Assembly (NCBI RefSeq): GCF_020694005.1
Contig: NZ_CP073013.1
Location: 806,001-870,000, forward strand
Length of the DNA stretch: 64,000 nucleotides
Source: Marinomonas profundi
GTDB taxonomy: Bacteria > Pseudomonadota > Gammaproteobacteria > Pseudomonadales > Marinomonadaceae
Direction of reading: 5' to 3'
Below the pieces are notes generated by a model. That model did not search any database. It had not been told where the DNA came from and saw nothing but the letters and a program-made list of their open reading frames with translations. Every line of letters starts with the position of its first letter. Position 1 is the stretch's first letter. A program made the position numbers and the translations under genes. Below, piece by piece: positions 18,768-28,559 of the stretch.

Positions 18768-20597
18768 CTACTTTTTAAATCGACTAACACTCTCTAACAT
18801 CTCTTTTAAATAGACGTAATTTGGCTCAGCGTCTTTTTTCACTCTATTAGTGAGGTCATATATTTTATATTGGCCACCTGCACCCACCTCTAAAATATCA
18901 TCATTGGTAATCATTGCATAACCAGAGTAGCTAGCAGATAACACCCAATCTCTTGCATTTTTATCACTTAAAAGATCAATACCTTCTGAGTAATGATTAA
19001 TAGGATTTTTTACACCTAGATAGTTTTTCATTAACGTTGGAACAACATCTTCATGACTTGTTAAGCTCTGATTAACGTTAGAAGCATCATCCGAAGAAAA
19101 ACCAGGCCCAACCACAACAAATGGAACGTGAATTTGAGCCGCTGTAAAATTACTATTATGCCCCCAATAATTCAATTTATTATCATTTAACTCTTGTGCA
19201 TGATCACCAGTAATAACAACTATGGTATTTTCTGCGTCACCACTTGCTTCCAATTCATCCAATACTTTTTTAGCCAAATGATCCACATATCGAACACTGG
19301 TTTTATAACGATTCATAAACAGTGTTGGGTCTGTATCATTATTCAGCGCCAAATAATTAACTATTTTTAACATAGGCTCATATTTTTTATCATAGCTTTC
19401 AGGAAAATCATAACCATGTGGAGCATCATAAAAAAGGAACGAAAAAGCAGGTTTGGATTTATCTCTAAGCTGGTACCATTGCAACCAATCTTCTGTTAAT
19501 TTTGCGTCTCTTTCAGAGGGTGAATCCCCTTCTGACCGTAGTCGTAAATTATTTACCTTGGAAAAAACTGTTCTATTAAATTCTGGGTCAGTCAAAGATG
19601 CCGAAGAAAAAATTCCTAGTTCATAGTTTAAATCCTGTAGCCTATCCATAAAAACAGGAGACTTCTGATTAGCCAACGCGCTCTGCCAATATGTTCCCGG
19701 CAAACCATAAAATAATCCAAAAATACCGGTACTAGTTGCATTCCCTGTTGACATATGGCGAGAGAAAGAAAGCCCGTTCTGGGAATAAGACCACATATTA
19801 GGCGTATTATCGGCATTAAAAGTATCAAAACGCCAAGAGTCCACCACCAAAAATAGAATATTAAAAGGCTTATTAACAGCGCCTGTTTCTAATTCTTCTG
19901 TTGGGTAGTTAAGACTACTACTCACTTTTAAAGACAGTGCCCTTTGTTGCGCTAAAGCTTCCTCGTCAATCCATCCATGCTTTCGCATCAAACCATTTGC
20001 TGTCGCAGGCTGAAATAAAGGCAAATAACTTTTACTAATAGTAACTGGCTGATAAGCATTTGCTGCCGCCCAGATATGAATAAAATTACTAGCAAAAAAA
20101 CATACAACAAAAAGGGATACGAAATATCGTTTTTTAACGTTGGTAATTGAGCGAATCGTTAAAAAATGCAACAAGGCGTATTCGATTAAAAATATAATAA
20201 AAAAACTAAAAATGGCAATAAACCAAGTGACGATAGAAAAATCAACCACATCACCTGATAGCACCAGTTTAAGAACAACCTCATTGATATGAAAACGATA
20301 CTGAGCAAAAACAAACGTATCAATTAACAACACAAACAACGCTATGGATGCCAAAAAACTAACGACTAGATAAAAAACACTTCTAGGCAAAAAAATAAAG
20401 AAAAAAGCAAAAAAACCTAATATTCCACCTAATAAAGCCATCTGCCCTATTAAACTTGTGACAATAAAAGATATTCCCAGAGCATCCGTCGGAAATTCAG
20501 GCAAAAACGAAAAATACCTTATCGCCAAAATAATAGAAAAAAATATGTTTATTATTAAAAATAAACCAAAAACGGAGCGTTTATTACCTAGAACCAT
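18768..20597 (-). CDS. YejM/PbgA (LapC)-like inner-membrane sulfatase-fold protein
   Basis: The 609-residue protein has about five membrane helices in the first 190 residues, then a periplasmic alkaline-phosphatase-fold domain with LFLVVDSWRFDTFNADNTPN, STGNATSTGIFGLFYGLPG, FLFYDAPHGYDFPESY and VVITGDHAQELNDNKL. This architecture and the Thr in GNATSTG match E. coli YejM/PbgA, which senses LPS and regulates LpxC stability with LapB. Size (586 in E. coli) and LPS neighbourhood agree. A phosphoethanolamine- or sulfate-transfer enzyme is the alternative. The gene is clearly AT-richer than the heptose genes. Its start is preceded by AGG. Confidence 0.82.
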   Translation of the reverse strand: MVLGNKRSVFGLFLIINIFFSIILAIRYFSFLPEFPTDALGISFIVTSLIGQMALLGGILGFFAFFFIFLPRSVFYLVVSFLASIALFVLLIDTFVFAQYRFHINEVVLKLVLSGDVVDFSIVTWFIAIFSFFIIFLIEYALLHFLTIRSITNVKKRYFVSLFVVCFFASNFIHIWAAANAYQPVTISKSYLPLFQPATANGLMRKHGWIDEEALAQQRALSLKVSSSLNYPTEELETGAVNKPFNILFLVVDSWRFDTFNADNTPNMWSYSQNGLSFSRHMSTGNATSTGIFGLFYGLPGTYWQSALANQKSPVFMDRLQDLNYELGIFSSASLTDPEFNRTVFSKVNNLRLRSEGDSPSERDAKLTEDWLQWYQLRDKSKPAFSFLFYDAPHGYDFPESYDKKYEPMLKIVNYLALNNDTDPTLFMNRYKTSVRYVDHLAKKVLDELEASGDAENTIVVITGDHAQELNDNKLNYWGHNSNFTAAQIHVPFVVVGPGFSSDDASNVNQSLTSHEDVVPTLMKNYLGVKNPINHYSEGIDLLSDKNARDWVLSASYSGYAMITNDDILEVGAGGQYKIYDLTNRVKKDAEPNYVYLKEMLESVSRFKK

Positions 20598-20645
20598 AAT
20601 AAAAACCTAAAAATTTGACTTGCGATTAAAATGAGATAATGAATA

Positions 20646-20857
20646 ACCCCGCCCCAAGGGGCGAGGTATCAGCGTGTCATTCGAACAATGCTAAACGTTG
20701 TTCATACATCATTTTCGAACTCCCCCGTCATTCCCGCGAAGGCGGGAATCAAGCCCTTACGATCATCGAAAATAACCTTATTTAGACACTTAACTGGGTT
20801 CCCGCCTTCGCGGGAATGACAAAGCTGGATTTTAGCTATTTACGCAGCAAGCTGCGG
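20646..20857. repeat. Interspersed palindromic repeat cluster (REP/BIME-like)
   Basis: The gap between the lapC-like gene and ugd holds four palindromic units. The left is CGCCCCAAGGGGCG (20650-20663). Two inverted copies of the GTCATTCCCGCGAAGGCGGG type follow, at 20727-20750 and 20799-20820. The right is CGCAGCAAGCTGCG (20843-20856). Opposed copies flanked by GC hairpins are the form of REP mosaic elements mobilised by RAYT/IS200-like transposases; no transposase is present here. Confidence 0.75.
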
Positions 20858-20881
20858 GGAATTAAACCCGAAGAGATTAAA

Positions 20882-22051
20882 TCAAGAATCCACACCAAAC
20901 AAATCACGTGTATAAACTTTATCTTTCACATCCAGCATATCGTCTGTCATTCTATTTGCGACAATCACATCTGACATAGCTTTAAATTCTTCTAAACTCT
21001 TAACCACTTTTGAATTAAAAAAGCAGTCCTCCAAAAGGGCAGGTTCATACACAACAACGTCGACACCTTTGGCTTTAATTCGTTTCATTACGCCCTGAAT
21101 CGCAGACGCCCTGAAATTATCAGAACCGACTTTCATTACTAGGCGGTAAATTCCGACCACTTTTGGGTTACTTTTTAATATAGACTCAGCAACAAAATCC
21201 TTGCGCGTTGCATTCGCATCGACAATGGCTCGTACTAAGTTATTTGGCACCTTGTCATAGTTAGCCAAAAGTTGCTTCGTGTCTTTCGGTAGGCAGTAAC
21301 CGCCATAGCCAAATGAAGGATTGTTATAATGACGACCAATACGCGGATCAAGCCCAACACCTTGGATAATTTGACGGCTGTCTAGAGAGTGAGATTCCGC
21401 GTAGCTGTCCAATTCATTAAAGAACGCCACTCGCATGGCCAAATAAGTATTAGCAAATAGCTTAATCGCTTCGGCCTCGGTTGAGCCTGTGAGCAATACA
21501 TCAATGTTTTCTTTTTCTGCGCCCTGAACCAAAAGATCAGCAAACACTTGAGCTCGATCAGAGACTTCACCGACAACAATCCGAGAAGGGTATAAATTGT
21601 CATGCAAGGCTTTGCCTTCGCGCAAAAACTCAGGCGAAAATAAAAGGTTATGCGTCGCAAAGCGGTCACTTGCTGATTTTGTGAAACCCACTGGCACCGT
21701 CGACTTCACCACCATGATCGCATTCGGGTTAATACGGATAACATCTTCAATAACGGACTCAACGTGGCGCGTGTTGAAGTAGTTTGTCTCTGGATCATAA
21801 TCGGTAGGCGTTGCAATGATCACGTAGTCTGCGCCAAGGTAGGCTTCTTCTTTGTCTAGTGTTGCGACAAAATTAAGATCCTCTTCGACTAGGTAGCGCT
21901 CAATATCACGATCTTCAATAGGAGACTGTTTCTTATTGAGCATGTCCACTTTCGCGGCGACAATGTCCAAAGCAACAACCTGATTATGCTTCGCCAATAA
22001 CAGAGCATTAGAAATGCCAACGTACCCTGTTCCTGCCACTGCTATTTTCAT
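20882..22051 (-). CDS. ugd: UDP-glucose 6-dehydrogenase
   Basis: The 389-residue enzyme begins [20 protein letters not shown] (NAD-binding GxGYVG), has [25 protein letters not shown] and the catalytic-Cys motif [16 protein letters not shown]. It oxidises UDP-glucose to UDP-glucuronate with NAD for LPS or capsule sugars. It is of the short class (388 residues in E. coli). It stands alone between the repeat cluster and a 168-bp gap, at the end of the LPS region. Confidence 0.95.
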   Translation of the reverse strand: MKIAVAGTGYVGISNALLLAKHNQVVALDIVAAKVDMLNKKQSPIEDRDIERYLVEEDLNFVATLDKEEAYLGADYVIIATPTDYDPETNYFNTRHVESVIEDVIRINPNAIMVVKSTVPVGFTKSASDRFATHNLLFSPEFLREGKALHDNLYPSRIVVGEVSDRAQVFADLLVQGAEKENIDVLLTGSTEAEAIKLFANTYLAMRVAFFNELDSYAESHSLDSRQIIQGVGLDPRIGRHYNNPSFGYGGYCLPKDTKQLLANYDKVPNNLVRAIVDANATRKDFVAESILKSNPKVVGIYRLVMKVGSDNFRASAIQGVMKRIKAKGVDVVVYEPALLEDCFFNSKVVKSLEEFKAMSDVIVANRMTDDMLDVKDKVYTRDLFGVDS

Positions 22052-22219
22052 TCGGCTTACCCTTTGCTTTAAAGATAGAATTTGTCATCAAAAGACGCTA
22101 TTTTACAGTTTGTATCATAATTAAAAACGTCTATTCATGCTTTTTTCAGTAATTGTACAGAGAAAGGCAGAAAATCGAGAACACCAAAGTAAATTTTAAT
22201 AAAAAACAAGGAGTTCCAC

Positions 22220-22537
22220 ATGAAGTTTGAACTAGTCGATCGTCAAGGCTACATTCCTGACCTTAACTATGGTGCCGCAGGGCAAGAGCTCTCCTGCTTT
22301 ATTCCCAACGACTACCCTTTCCAGCAAGTTAGTTACCACAATGGTGAAGGTGAAGTGATTATAGACAAGCACACATGGCACTTTTTCTTCACTCAAGAAG
22401 GCATCGGCATCCAATTAATAGATGGCGTTGTCACGCTAAAAGAAGCCGAACACTTGCTACTTGCCGTTAAAGCACATATCTGGGGGGAGACTCACCAACA
22501 AGTACAAATTTTCATGGCTGGTGTTACGCCGAAATAA
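22220..22537 (+). CDS. Small protein of unknown function
   Basis: This 105-residue soluble protein (MKFELVDRQGYIPDLNYG start) has no signal peptide, membrane segment or motif that I recognise. A strong AAGGAG ribosome site precedes the ATG, and codon use is like its neighbours, so it is likely to be real. The composition is acidic and aromatic with several His residues. It is a single gene between ugd and sseA, followed by a short GC hairpin. I offer no function. Confidence 0.7.
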   Translation: MKFELVDRQGYIPDLNYGAAGQELSCFIPNDYPFQQVSYHNGEGEVIIDKHTWHFFFTQEGIGIQLIDGVVTLKEAEHLLLAVKAHIWGETHQQVQIFMAGVTPK

Positions 22538-22560
22538 TACACCTTTTCGTTTTTTACTTA

Positions 22561-22574
22561 GCCCCCACGGGGGC
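22561..22574. terminator. Possible terminator hairpin between convergent genes
   Basis: GCCCCCACGGGGGC forms a compact stem between the unknown gene at 22220 and convergent sseA. The following bases are T/A mixed (TATTTA) without a clean U run, so activity as an intrinsic terminator is uncertain. Confidence 0.4.
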
Positions 22575-22591
22575 TATTTACTGTTCAGGAT

Positions 22592-23431
22592 TTACGCCAA
22601 AGTCGCCGCTCGGCGCATTCTCTTTGACCATTGACTCCACGACCCCACATACACTTGCTTTGCTTCTATGCCAGCGTGGTTTAACGCTAAAACATTATGG
22701 CAAGCTGTCACGCCAGAGCCGCAATAATACACATAGCCATCACCGCTATTCGACAACCAATCTTGCCATTCAACATGCAACTGCTCAGCAGGCTTGAAAT
22801 AACCCTCTGGGTCTAGGTTATCGGCAAAAGGACGATTAATCGCGCCAGGAATATGCCCAGCAACAGGATCCATGGTTTCATTTTCCCCATTAAATCGATC
22901 CGCCGCTCGCGCATCCACCAGCTGAAATTGATTGGTTTCAAAATTTTCAACGATCGCTTGCTCGCTGATCGCCCAAGGAAATGACACCTCGATTTGGTTC
23001 ACTGTCGCCGTCGCCGTCACTGGCATCTGTGAAATGTCTTTACCTTGCTTACGCCATGCAGGAAAACCACCATTCAACACGCGAGCCTCTATATTCTGCT
23101 GGCTAAGCATCCACCAAGCACGGGCCGCAACCGCACCGCCCATATCATCGTATACCACAACGCGCGAATTCTGATCGATACCCCACGCTTGCAGCTGTTT
23201 AGAGAAAACCCTTTCGTCAGGCAAAGGATGCCGTCCGCTAAACTCTGTTTCGGGCGCCGCCAGTTCGTGGTGGACATCCACAAAAACAGCGCCAGGAATA
23301 TGCCCCTGATTGTATTCGGACAGACCTTTAGCGTGGTCGGTCAAATAAAATCGACAATCTAAAACAACCACATTTGGCTGTCCAAGTAATGCGGCCAGTT
23401 CATCGGTATTGATTAATGTTTTTAATAGCAC
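22592..23431 (-). CDS. sseA: 3-mercaptopyruvate sulfurtransferase (rhodanese family)
   Basis: The 279-residue protein has tandem rhodanese domains. The N-terminal domain has VVLDCRFYLTDHAKG and GHIPGAVFVDVHHELA; the C-terminal domain has the active loop YYCGSGVTACHNVLAL. The loop CGSGVTA is the 3-mercaptopyruvate type, as in E. coli SseA, rather than the thiosulfate type. It transfers sulfur from mercaptopyruvate to thiol or cyanide acceptors in the cytoplasm. It diverges from tlyA across about 120 bp. Confidence 0.9.
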   Translation of the reverse strand: MLLKTLINTDELAALLGQPNVVVLDCRFYLTDHAKGLSEYNQGHIPGAVFVDVHHELAAPETEFSGRHPLPDERVFSKQLQAWGIDQNSRVVVYDDMGGAVAARAWWMLSQQNIEARVLNGGFPAWRKQGKDISQMPVTATATVNQIEVSFPWAISEQAIVENFETNQFQLVDARAADRFNGENETMDPVAGHIPGAINRPFADNLDPEGYFKPAEQLHVEWQDWLSNSGDGYVYYCGSGVTACHNVLALNHAGIEAKQVYVGSWSQWSKRMRRAATLA

Positions 23432-23552
23432 AGGCTTTCCTCAGGCAATCATCAGTGGTCATAAAACAGAGCTATTCTGTTTCCTTTAAATCTACTTTGA
23501 TTAGGCATTTTTTGCTAATATTCGCGATTATTATCTTACCATCGAGTTTTTT

Positions 23553-24317
23553 ATGTTACGTATCGACCTCCTTCTCACTGAGCAAGGCCTTGCTAAATCC
23601 CGATCCCAAGCACAAGTGTTTATTAGCGAAGGACGAGTTTCATACAAACAAAACGAGAAGTGGATAAACATCACCAAACCTAGCGTAAAACTACCACTCG
23701 ATACTGAGTTAAACATCGCCACAAACGCAGCCGATAGATACGTATCCCGTGGCGCGCTAAAACTCGAAGGCGCATTACGCCATACCAAGCTCAACATCGA
23801 AAATTTTCATGTATTAGATATCGGCCAATCTACCGGCGGCTTTAGTGACTGTGCAATCCAACATGGCGCCGCGAAGGTTGTCGGAGTAGAAGTTGGCCAC
23901 GGCCAGTTAGACCCACGCCTGCGTGATCATCAAAATATCGTCTGTTTAGAGGGCATCAATGCGCGTAATCTGTGTGTTGATGATTTAAAGCAACATTTTC
24001 CAGAAAATGGCTTTGATCTGGTGGTCATGGATGTGTCTTTTATTTCACAGACTAAAATTTTGCCACAGCTAGCGAATTTACTGAGCAAAAGCGGTCAGCT
24101 AATTACCCTAGTCAAACCCCAATTTGAAGTGGGTAAAGAGTTTATTGGCAAAGGCGGTATCGTCAAAAACAAACAACGCGTTGAGCAACTTGAAGAAGAC
24201 ATAAAAGCCTTTATCAAAGGACTAGGATTTGAAGTGAAATGCTATATTGAAAGCCCAATCAAAGGCGGTGATGGCAATCAGGAGTTTTTACTCTGGGCAA
24301 CTAAAGAAGAAGTCTAA
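23553..24317 (+). CDS. tlyA: TlyA-family rRNA (cytidine-2'-O-)methyltransferase / hemolysin-like
   Basis: The 254-residue protein has an N-terminal S4 RNA-binding domain (RIDLLLTEQGLAKSRSQAQ) and an FtsJ/RrmJ-type SAM methyltransferase domain with VLDIGQSTGGFSDCAIQ, VVMDVSFISQTKILPQL and LVKPQFEVGKE. In mycobacteria TlyA methylates 16S and 23S rRNA. Proteobacterial homologues are often labelled hemolysin, but the domains point to RNA methylation. It converges with the MATE gene, 11 bp away. Confidence 0.88.
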   Translation: MLRIDLLLTEQGLAKSRSQAQVFISEGRVSYKQNEKWINITKPSVKLPLDTELNIATNAADRYVSRGALKLEGALRHTKLNIENFHVLDIGQSTGGFSDCAIQHGAAKVVGVEVGHGQLDPRLRDHQNIVCLEGINARNLCVDDLKQHFPENGFDLVVMDVSFISQTKILPQLANLLSKSGQLITLVKPQFEVGKEFIGKGGIVKNKQRVEQLEEDIKAFIKGLGFEVKCYIESPIKGGDGNQEFLLWATKEEV

Positions 24318-24328
24318 GACTAGGGCCT

Positions 24329-25708
24329 TTAAATGATTTCATCGTAATTGTGGTTATTAGTTGGCAAGATCTCACGGGCTTCTTTCTTTTCCAGCTCGGT
24401 AATATAGTTTCTGGCCATGTAAAACCCTAAACAACCAAAGATCACCGACCCAACCGCTTGCCCAAAAAGTATTCCCTCCGCCCCCATAAAAACAGAAAAC
24501 ACCGTAATTAACGGCCACGTTCCCAAGGTTGCACGACCAAAATTTAACAAGGTGCTGTTCAAAGGTTTACCCAGGTTGTTAAACACCGCGATGGCGATAA
24601 ACAACAGGCTTTGGAAGAAGAAGCTAAAAGACACGAAGGTCGCAAAAAAGCGAATAATATCAGCACTGCCTTGGGTGGCATTAAAGGTCGACACCAACCA
24701 ATCCTGCATCAGATACAAGGCAACACACAATACCAAGCAATAGCCAAAAGCATAAATCACCGCACTACTGATCGCGCTGCGCATGCGATCAAAGCGACCG
24801 GCACCATAGTTTTGCCCTAATATCGGCCCAACCGCACCCGATAAGGCAAAAACACCGCCAAAAACCACGGGAATAATGCGCCCAATCACGGCCACCGCCG
24901 CCACCGCATCATCACCAAATGACGAGGTATGTTCCATCACGATGGCGTTAGCCAATGGAGAAGACATATTGGTTAACATTGCAGGCACAGCAATCACCGA
25001 AATAGATCTCACGTCCTTAAAAAAATCCAACAGATCAAATTCGCCTAGCATTTTGTGAATATGCACCACACCATAATACGACACCGCCACCATGGAGAAG
25101 CGTGCAATCAAAGACGCAATCGCAGCCCCTTGCACCCCTAAACCAAAGGCAAAAATAAAAATAGGATCCAGCACCGCGTTAACCAAACCGCCCACCAGAG
25201 TGGCGTACATAGCACGACGCGCATCGCCTAAGGCGCGCATAATGCCAGACCCTATCATGCCAATCATCACCGCAGGCATGCCAAAAACTAAAATCTGCAA
25301 ATATTCAGTGGCCAAGTCTAATGTTCGCCCCGTGGCGCCAATATACAATAAAATATGGGGAATATTTGACCACAACAACCAGACAACCGCGGAAGAAAAC
25401 AGAATACCAAACGCCAGCACATTGACAGCGCGACGCTTAGCCAATTCAATCTGCCCTTCTCCAATCGCCTTTGACACCAGCGCAGTGGCTGATATTGACA
25501 CCGCAATACTCAGGGAAATGGTAAAAAAGACAATAGTACTGGCAAAGCCAACCGCTGCGACGGCCTCTTTTTCACCCAGCATAGAAAGAAACAACATGTC
25601 GACAAGGTCAACCAAAAACATACACATCAAACCTAACGCGCCAGTGGCAGACATGCTAACCACATGTTTAAAGGTTGAACCTTGTGTGAGTTTTGCCGAA
25701 CTAGGCAT
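24329..25708 (-). CDS. MATE-family multidrug/Na+ antiporter
   Basis: The 459-residue protein has about twelve membrane segments in two MatE repeats. Recognisable parts are DMLFLSMLGEKEAVAAVGFA near the start and VFGGVFALSGAVGPILGQNY at the start of the second half. MATE pumps export cationic drugs or metabolites in exchange for Na+ or H+. The substrate is unknown. It is a single gene on the reverse strand, downstream of a 131-bp gap after lon. Confidence 0.88.
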   Translation of the reverse strand: MPSSAKLTQGSTFKHVVSMSATGALGLMCMFLVDLVDMLFLSMLGEKEAVAAVGFASTIVFFTISLSIAVSISATALVSKAIGEGQIELAKRRAVNVLAFGILFSSAVVWLLWSNIPHILLYIGATGRTLDLATEYLQILVFGMPAVMIGMIGSGIMRALGDARRAMYATLVGGLVNAVLDPIFIFAFGLGVQGAAIASLIARFSMVAVSYYGVVHIHKMLGEFDLLDFFKDVRSISVIAVPAMLTNMSSPLANAIVMEHTSSFGDDAVAAVAVIGRIIPVVFGGVFALSGAVGPILGQNYGAGRFDRMRSAISSAVIYAFGYCLVLCVALYLMQDWLVSTFNATQGSADIIRFFATFVSFSFFFQSLLFIAIAVFNNLGKPLNSTLLNFGRATLGTWPLITVFSVFMGAEGILFGQAVGSVIFGCLGFYMARNYITELEKKEAREILPTNNHNYDEII

Positions 25709-25839
25709 TCGTTTCCCCTAAAAATAACGCATACATTGTGCGAAAAAAAACCGGTCAAGCAAACACCTGACCGGTTGGATATTTTCTCATGTATGACGAT
25801 AAGAGAAAATGCTTACTTTGCTCTCACTTTATCGACGGA

Positions 25840-28278
25840 CTAATGAAGGTGATTATTTGCACGATTGAAGACGATTTTTTCCACATCAGCAAAGCGTTCA
25901 GCAAAATGCACCGTCATGCCCTCTTTGACGGAGTCAGGCAATTCTTCAAAATCACGACGATTGGGTTCAGGTAAAATCACTTCGCCAATTTTACTGCGCT
26001 TCGCGGCGATGATTTTTTCTCGAATCCCCCCCACCGCCAATACTTGTCCCGTCAGCGTCAGCTCTCCCGTCATCGCCAATCCGCGGCGCACAGGCTCACC
26101 TTTTGCCAATGACAGCAAGGCCGTCGCCATGGAAATACCCGCACTGGGGCCATCTTTTGGCGTTGCGCCTTCAGGCACATGCAAATGCACCAGGCTCTTA
26201 TCAAAAAACTCAGGGGCTTTTTGATAACTCTTAGTATGGGAAAACACATAAGAGTAAGCGATTTCAGCAGACTCTTTCATTACGTCGCCAAGCTTACCGG
26301 TGAGTTTTAAACCACGCGTCAGCTCATGCACTTTATTGGCTTCAATTGGCAAGGTTGCGCCACCCATGGAAGTCCACGCCAACCCCGTCACCACACCAAC
26401 ACCTTGCAGTGTTTTCTCGGGCCTGAAATAGGGCATTCCCAGCAGCAGTTCAACGTCTTTAACACCAATACTGATGCGCTCTTTTTCGCCCGTCATTAGC
26501 TCAACCACGCATTTTCGCAACACTTTTTGCAGTAGCTTATCCAAGCCTCGAACACCCGCTTCACGGGCATAATGCTCGATAATATGGCGCAAAGCCGCAT
26601 CGGTAATGTTTAGCTGTTTCTTAAGTAACTTGTTTTTCTTTAGCAGCTTCGGCCACAAATGCTGCTTGGCAATCGCCAGTTTTTCATCGCCAATGTAACC
26701 AGACAAGCGGATAACATCCATTCTATCTAACAAAGGCGCTGGGATCGTATCCAGCTGGTTGGCTGTACAAATAAACAAAGCCTTAGACAAATCGATGCGC
26801 ATGTCTAAATAGTGATCAAGAAACTCAACATTTTGCTCAGGGTCTAATGCTTCCAATAACGAAGACGCCGGATCGCCTTGGAAAGACGAACCAATTTTGT
26901 CGATTTCATCTAGCATGATGACAGGGTTTTCGACTTCCACATCCTTCAGCGCTTGCACAAATTTGCCCGGCAAGGCGCCAATATAAGTGCGTCGATGGCC
27001 TTTTATTTCGGCTTCATCACGCATACCACCAAGGCTGAAACGATAAAACTTACGATTCAACGACTCAGCAATCGATTTCCCAATGGAGGTTTTCCCCACG
27101 CCCGGCGGACCAACAAGCAATAAAATACTGCCACCCATTTCCCCACGGTGTGCGCCTAGGGCCAAGAACTCCACAATGCGATCCTTGATATCACCCAAAC
27201 CTGCATGATGAGATTCAAGTATTTCTCGGGCCAATTTGATATCCAGATTGTCTTTCGAATGCACACCCCAAGGCAAGGACGTTGCCCAGTCCAAATAATT
27301 GCGTGTCACGCCATATTCAGGAGAACCCGTTTCAAGAATGCTGAGTTTATGAAGCTCTTCTTGAATTTTGTCATTGACGGCTTTGGGCGGTTTTTTTCCT
27401 TCCAAGCGCGCTTGAAATGTTTCCACATCGGAGGTGCGATCATCTTTCGAGATTCCCAACTCTTTTTGAATCACTTTTAGCTGTTCTTTCAGAAAGAAGT
27501 CTCTTTGGTGCTTGCTAATTTTGTCATTAACTTCGGCACTGATTTCGTTTTGAAGACGCGCTATTTCTAACTCTTTTCTCAGCAACGTCAGCGCCAAATG
27601 CATACGCGCCGGAATCGGAATGGTGGCCAAAACATCGTACAAATCATCTGCTTCTGCAGAGGTAATAGACGCAGCAAAATCAGCCAATAAACCGGACTCA
27701 TTAAATGAAAATCGTCCCAAATACTGTCTTAAATCTTCACTAAACAAAGGGTTCAAACGAATCAGCTGCTTAATCGCATCGAGTATCGCAATAGAATAAG
27801 CCTTTGACTCATCGTCATTGGATTTCACGTCGTTAATATAACGCACGCGAGCGAGGTAAGGCGCTTCTTCACTCAACCATTCAATCACTTCAAAGCGTTT
27901 TACACCTTGCGCTAAAAACGTCAGCTTATCATTTTGTTTTTCCGCTCGGTGCACTCTAGCAACACAACCGATAGTGCGAAACTCGTCAACAGAAGGGGCT
28001 TTTTTGGCTTTTTTATCCGCATAAACCAGACCCACCACCGCTTGAGGATGTTCAGCAATTCGCTCTAACGTATCTTCCCACTGTTCGGCATCTACCATCA
28101 CTGGCTGCACTTGCGCCGGAAAAAATGGTCGGCTTGATATGGGCAAGATAAACAGCGTCTCAGGCAATACATCATCCGGAAGCGCAAGACCTCTTGGATC
28201 ACTGATTACCACACTTTCCTCTTCTGCCATTACATCATTTCCTTCTTGTGCGTCTGAAAATTGCTTGTCATCATTCAT
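25840..28278 (-). CDS. ATP-dependent Lon-type protease, probably second (AsrA-like) paralogue
   Basis: The 812-residue protein (ATG at 28278; an in-frame TTG six codons earlier is less likely) has an N-terminal LON domain with LPISSRPFFPAQVQPVMVD, an AAA+ domain with Walker A LVGPPGVGKTS and Walker B IMLDEIDKIG, and a protease domain with the Ser in PKDGPSAGIS (about S712) and Lys in GGIREK (about K755). The dyad spacing of 43 residues equals that of E. coli Lon. The PFFPAQVQP start and the absence of clpX and hupB nearby suggest the second proteobacterial Lon type (Pseudomonas PA0779/AsrA class) rather than housekeeping Lon. Confidence 0.9.
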   Translation of the reverse strand: MNDDKQFSDAQEGNDVMAEEESVVISDPRGLALPDDVLPETLFILPISSRPFFPAQVQPVMVDAEQWEDTLERIAEHPQAVVGLVYADKKAKKAPSVDEFRTIGCVARVHRAEKQNDKLTFLAQGVKRFEVIEWLSEEAPYLARVRYINDVKSNDDESKAYSIAILDAIKQLIRLNPLFSEDLRQYLGRFSFNESGLLADFAASITSAEADDLYDVLATIPIPARMHLALTLLRKELEIARLQNEISAEVNDKISKHQRDFFLKEQLKVIQKELGISKDDRTSDVETFQARLEGKKPPKAVNDKIQEELHKLSILETGSPEYGVTRNYLDWATSLPWGVHSKDNLDIKLAREILESHHAGLGDIKDRIVEFLALGAHRGEMGGSILLLVGPPGVGKTSIGKSIAESLNRKFYRFSLGGMRDEAEIKGHRRTYIGALPGKFVQALKDVEVENPVIMLDEIDKIGSSFQGDPASSLLEALDPEQNVEFLDHYLDMRIDLSKALFICTANQLDTIPAPLLDRMDVIRLSGYIGDEKLAIAKQHLWPKLLKKNKLLKKQLNITDAALRHIIEHYAREAGVRGLDKLLQKVLRKCVVELMTGEKERISIGVKDVELLLGMPYFRPEKTLQGVGVVTGLAWTSMGGATLPIEANKVHELTRGLKLTGKLGDVMKESAEIAYSYVFSHTKSYQKAPEFFDKSLVHLHVPEGATPKDGPSAGISMATALLSLAKGEPVRRGLAMTGELTLTGQVLAVGGIREKIIAAKRSKIGEVILPEPNRRDFEELPDSVKEGMTVHFAERFADVEKIVFNRANNHLH

Positions 28279-28463
28279 AATAAATATCTCAATCAATCCG
28301 CAGGTTCAAACTTCAAAAATAGGCGTTTGCTATTTTTTATTGAGTTACCTTCTATGTAATGACAATATTTTTTAAAACAACGTCGCCCTTCACTTTCCCA
28401 AATCCTTGCTTACTTCGCTCACAGCTAACGATAAGAACTAACCACATAGACAGGATTAGTTAT

Positions 28464-28491
28464 TTGGTCAATATCAACTTAGTGCTATTAT
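28464..28491 (+). promoter_or_regulatory. Candidate promoter of upp
   Basis: TTGGTC (28464-28469) and TATTAT (28486-28491) are 16 bp apart and about 70 bp before the upp ATG. The match is moderate. The rest of the 281-bp gap between lon and upp shows nothing I can assign. Confidence 0.4.
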
Positions 28492-28559
28492 AAGACTCAT
28501 GACTTACACATAACTCGATCAATCTCACACTTCCAAAGTGATCAAAAAAGGAAAGGCCA

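Noticed and set aside
20727..20820. CRISPR-like repeat pair
   Set aside because: Only two copies, in opposite orientation and each palindromic; this is a REP-type arrangement, not a CRISPR array. No cas genes are present.
25092..25721. 209-codon forward frame antisense to the MATE gene
   Set aside because: Shadow of the real gene: Lys/Thr/Ala-rich, no ribosome site, while the opposite frame is a complete MATE protein.
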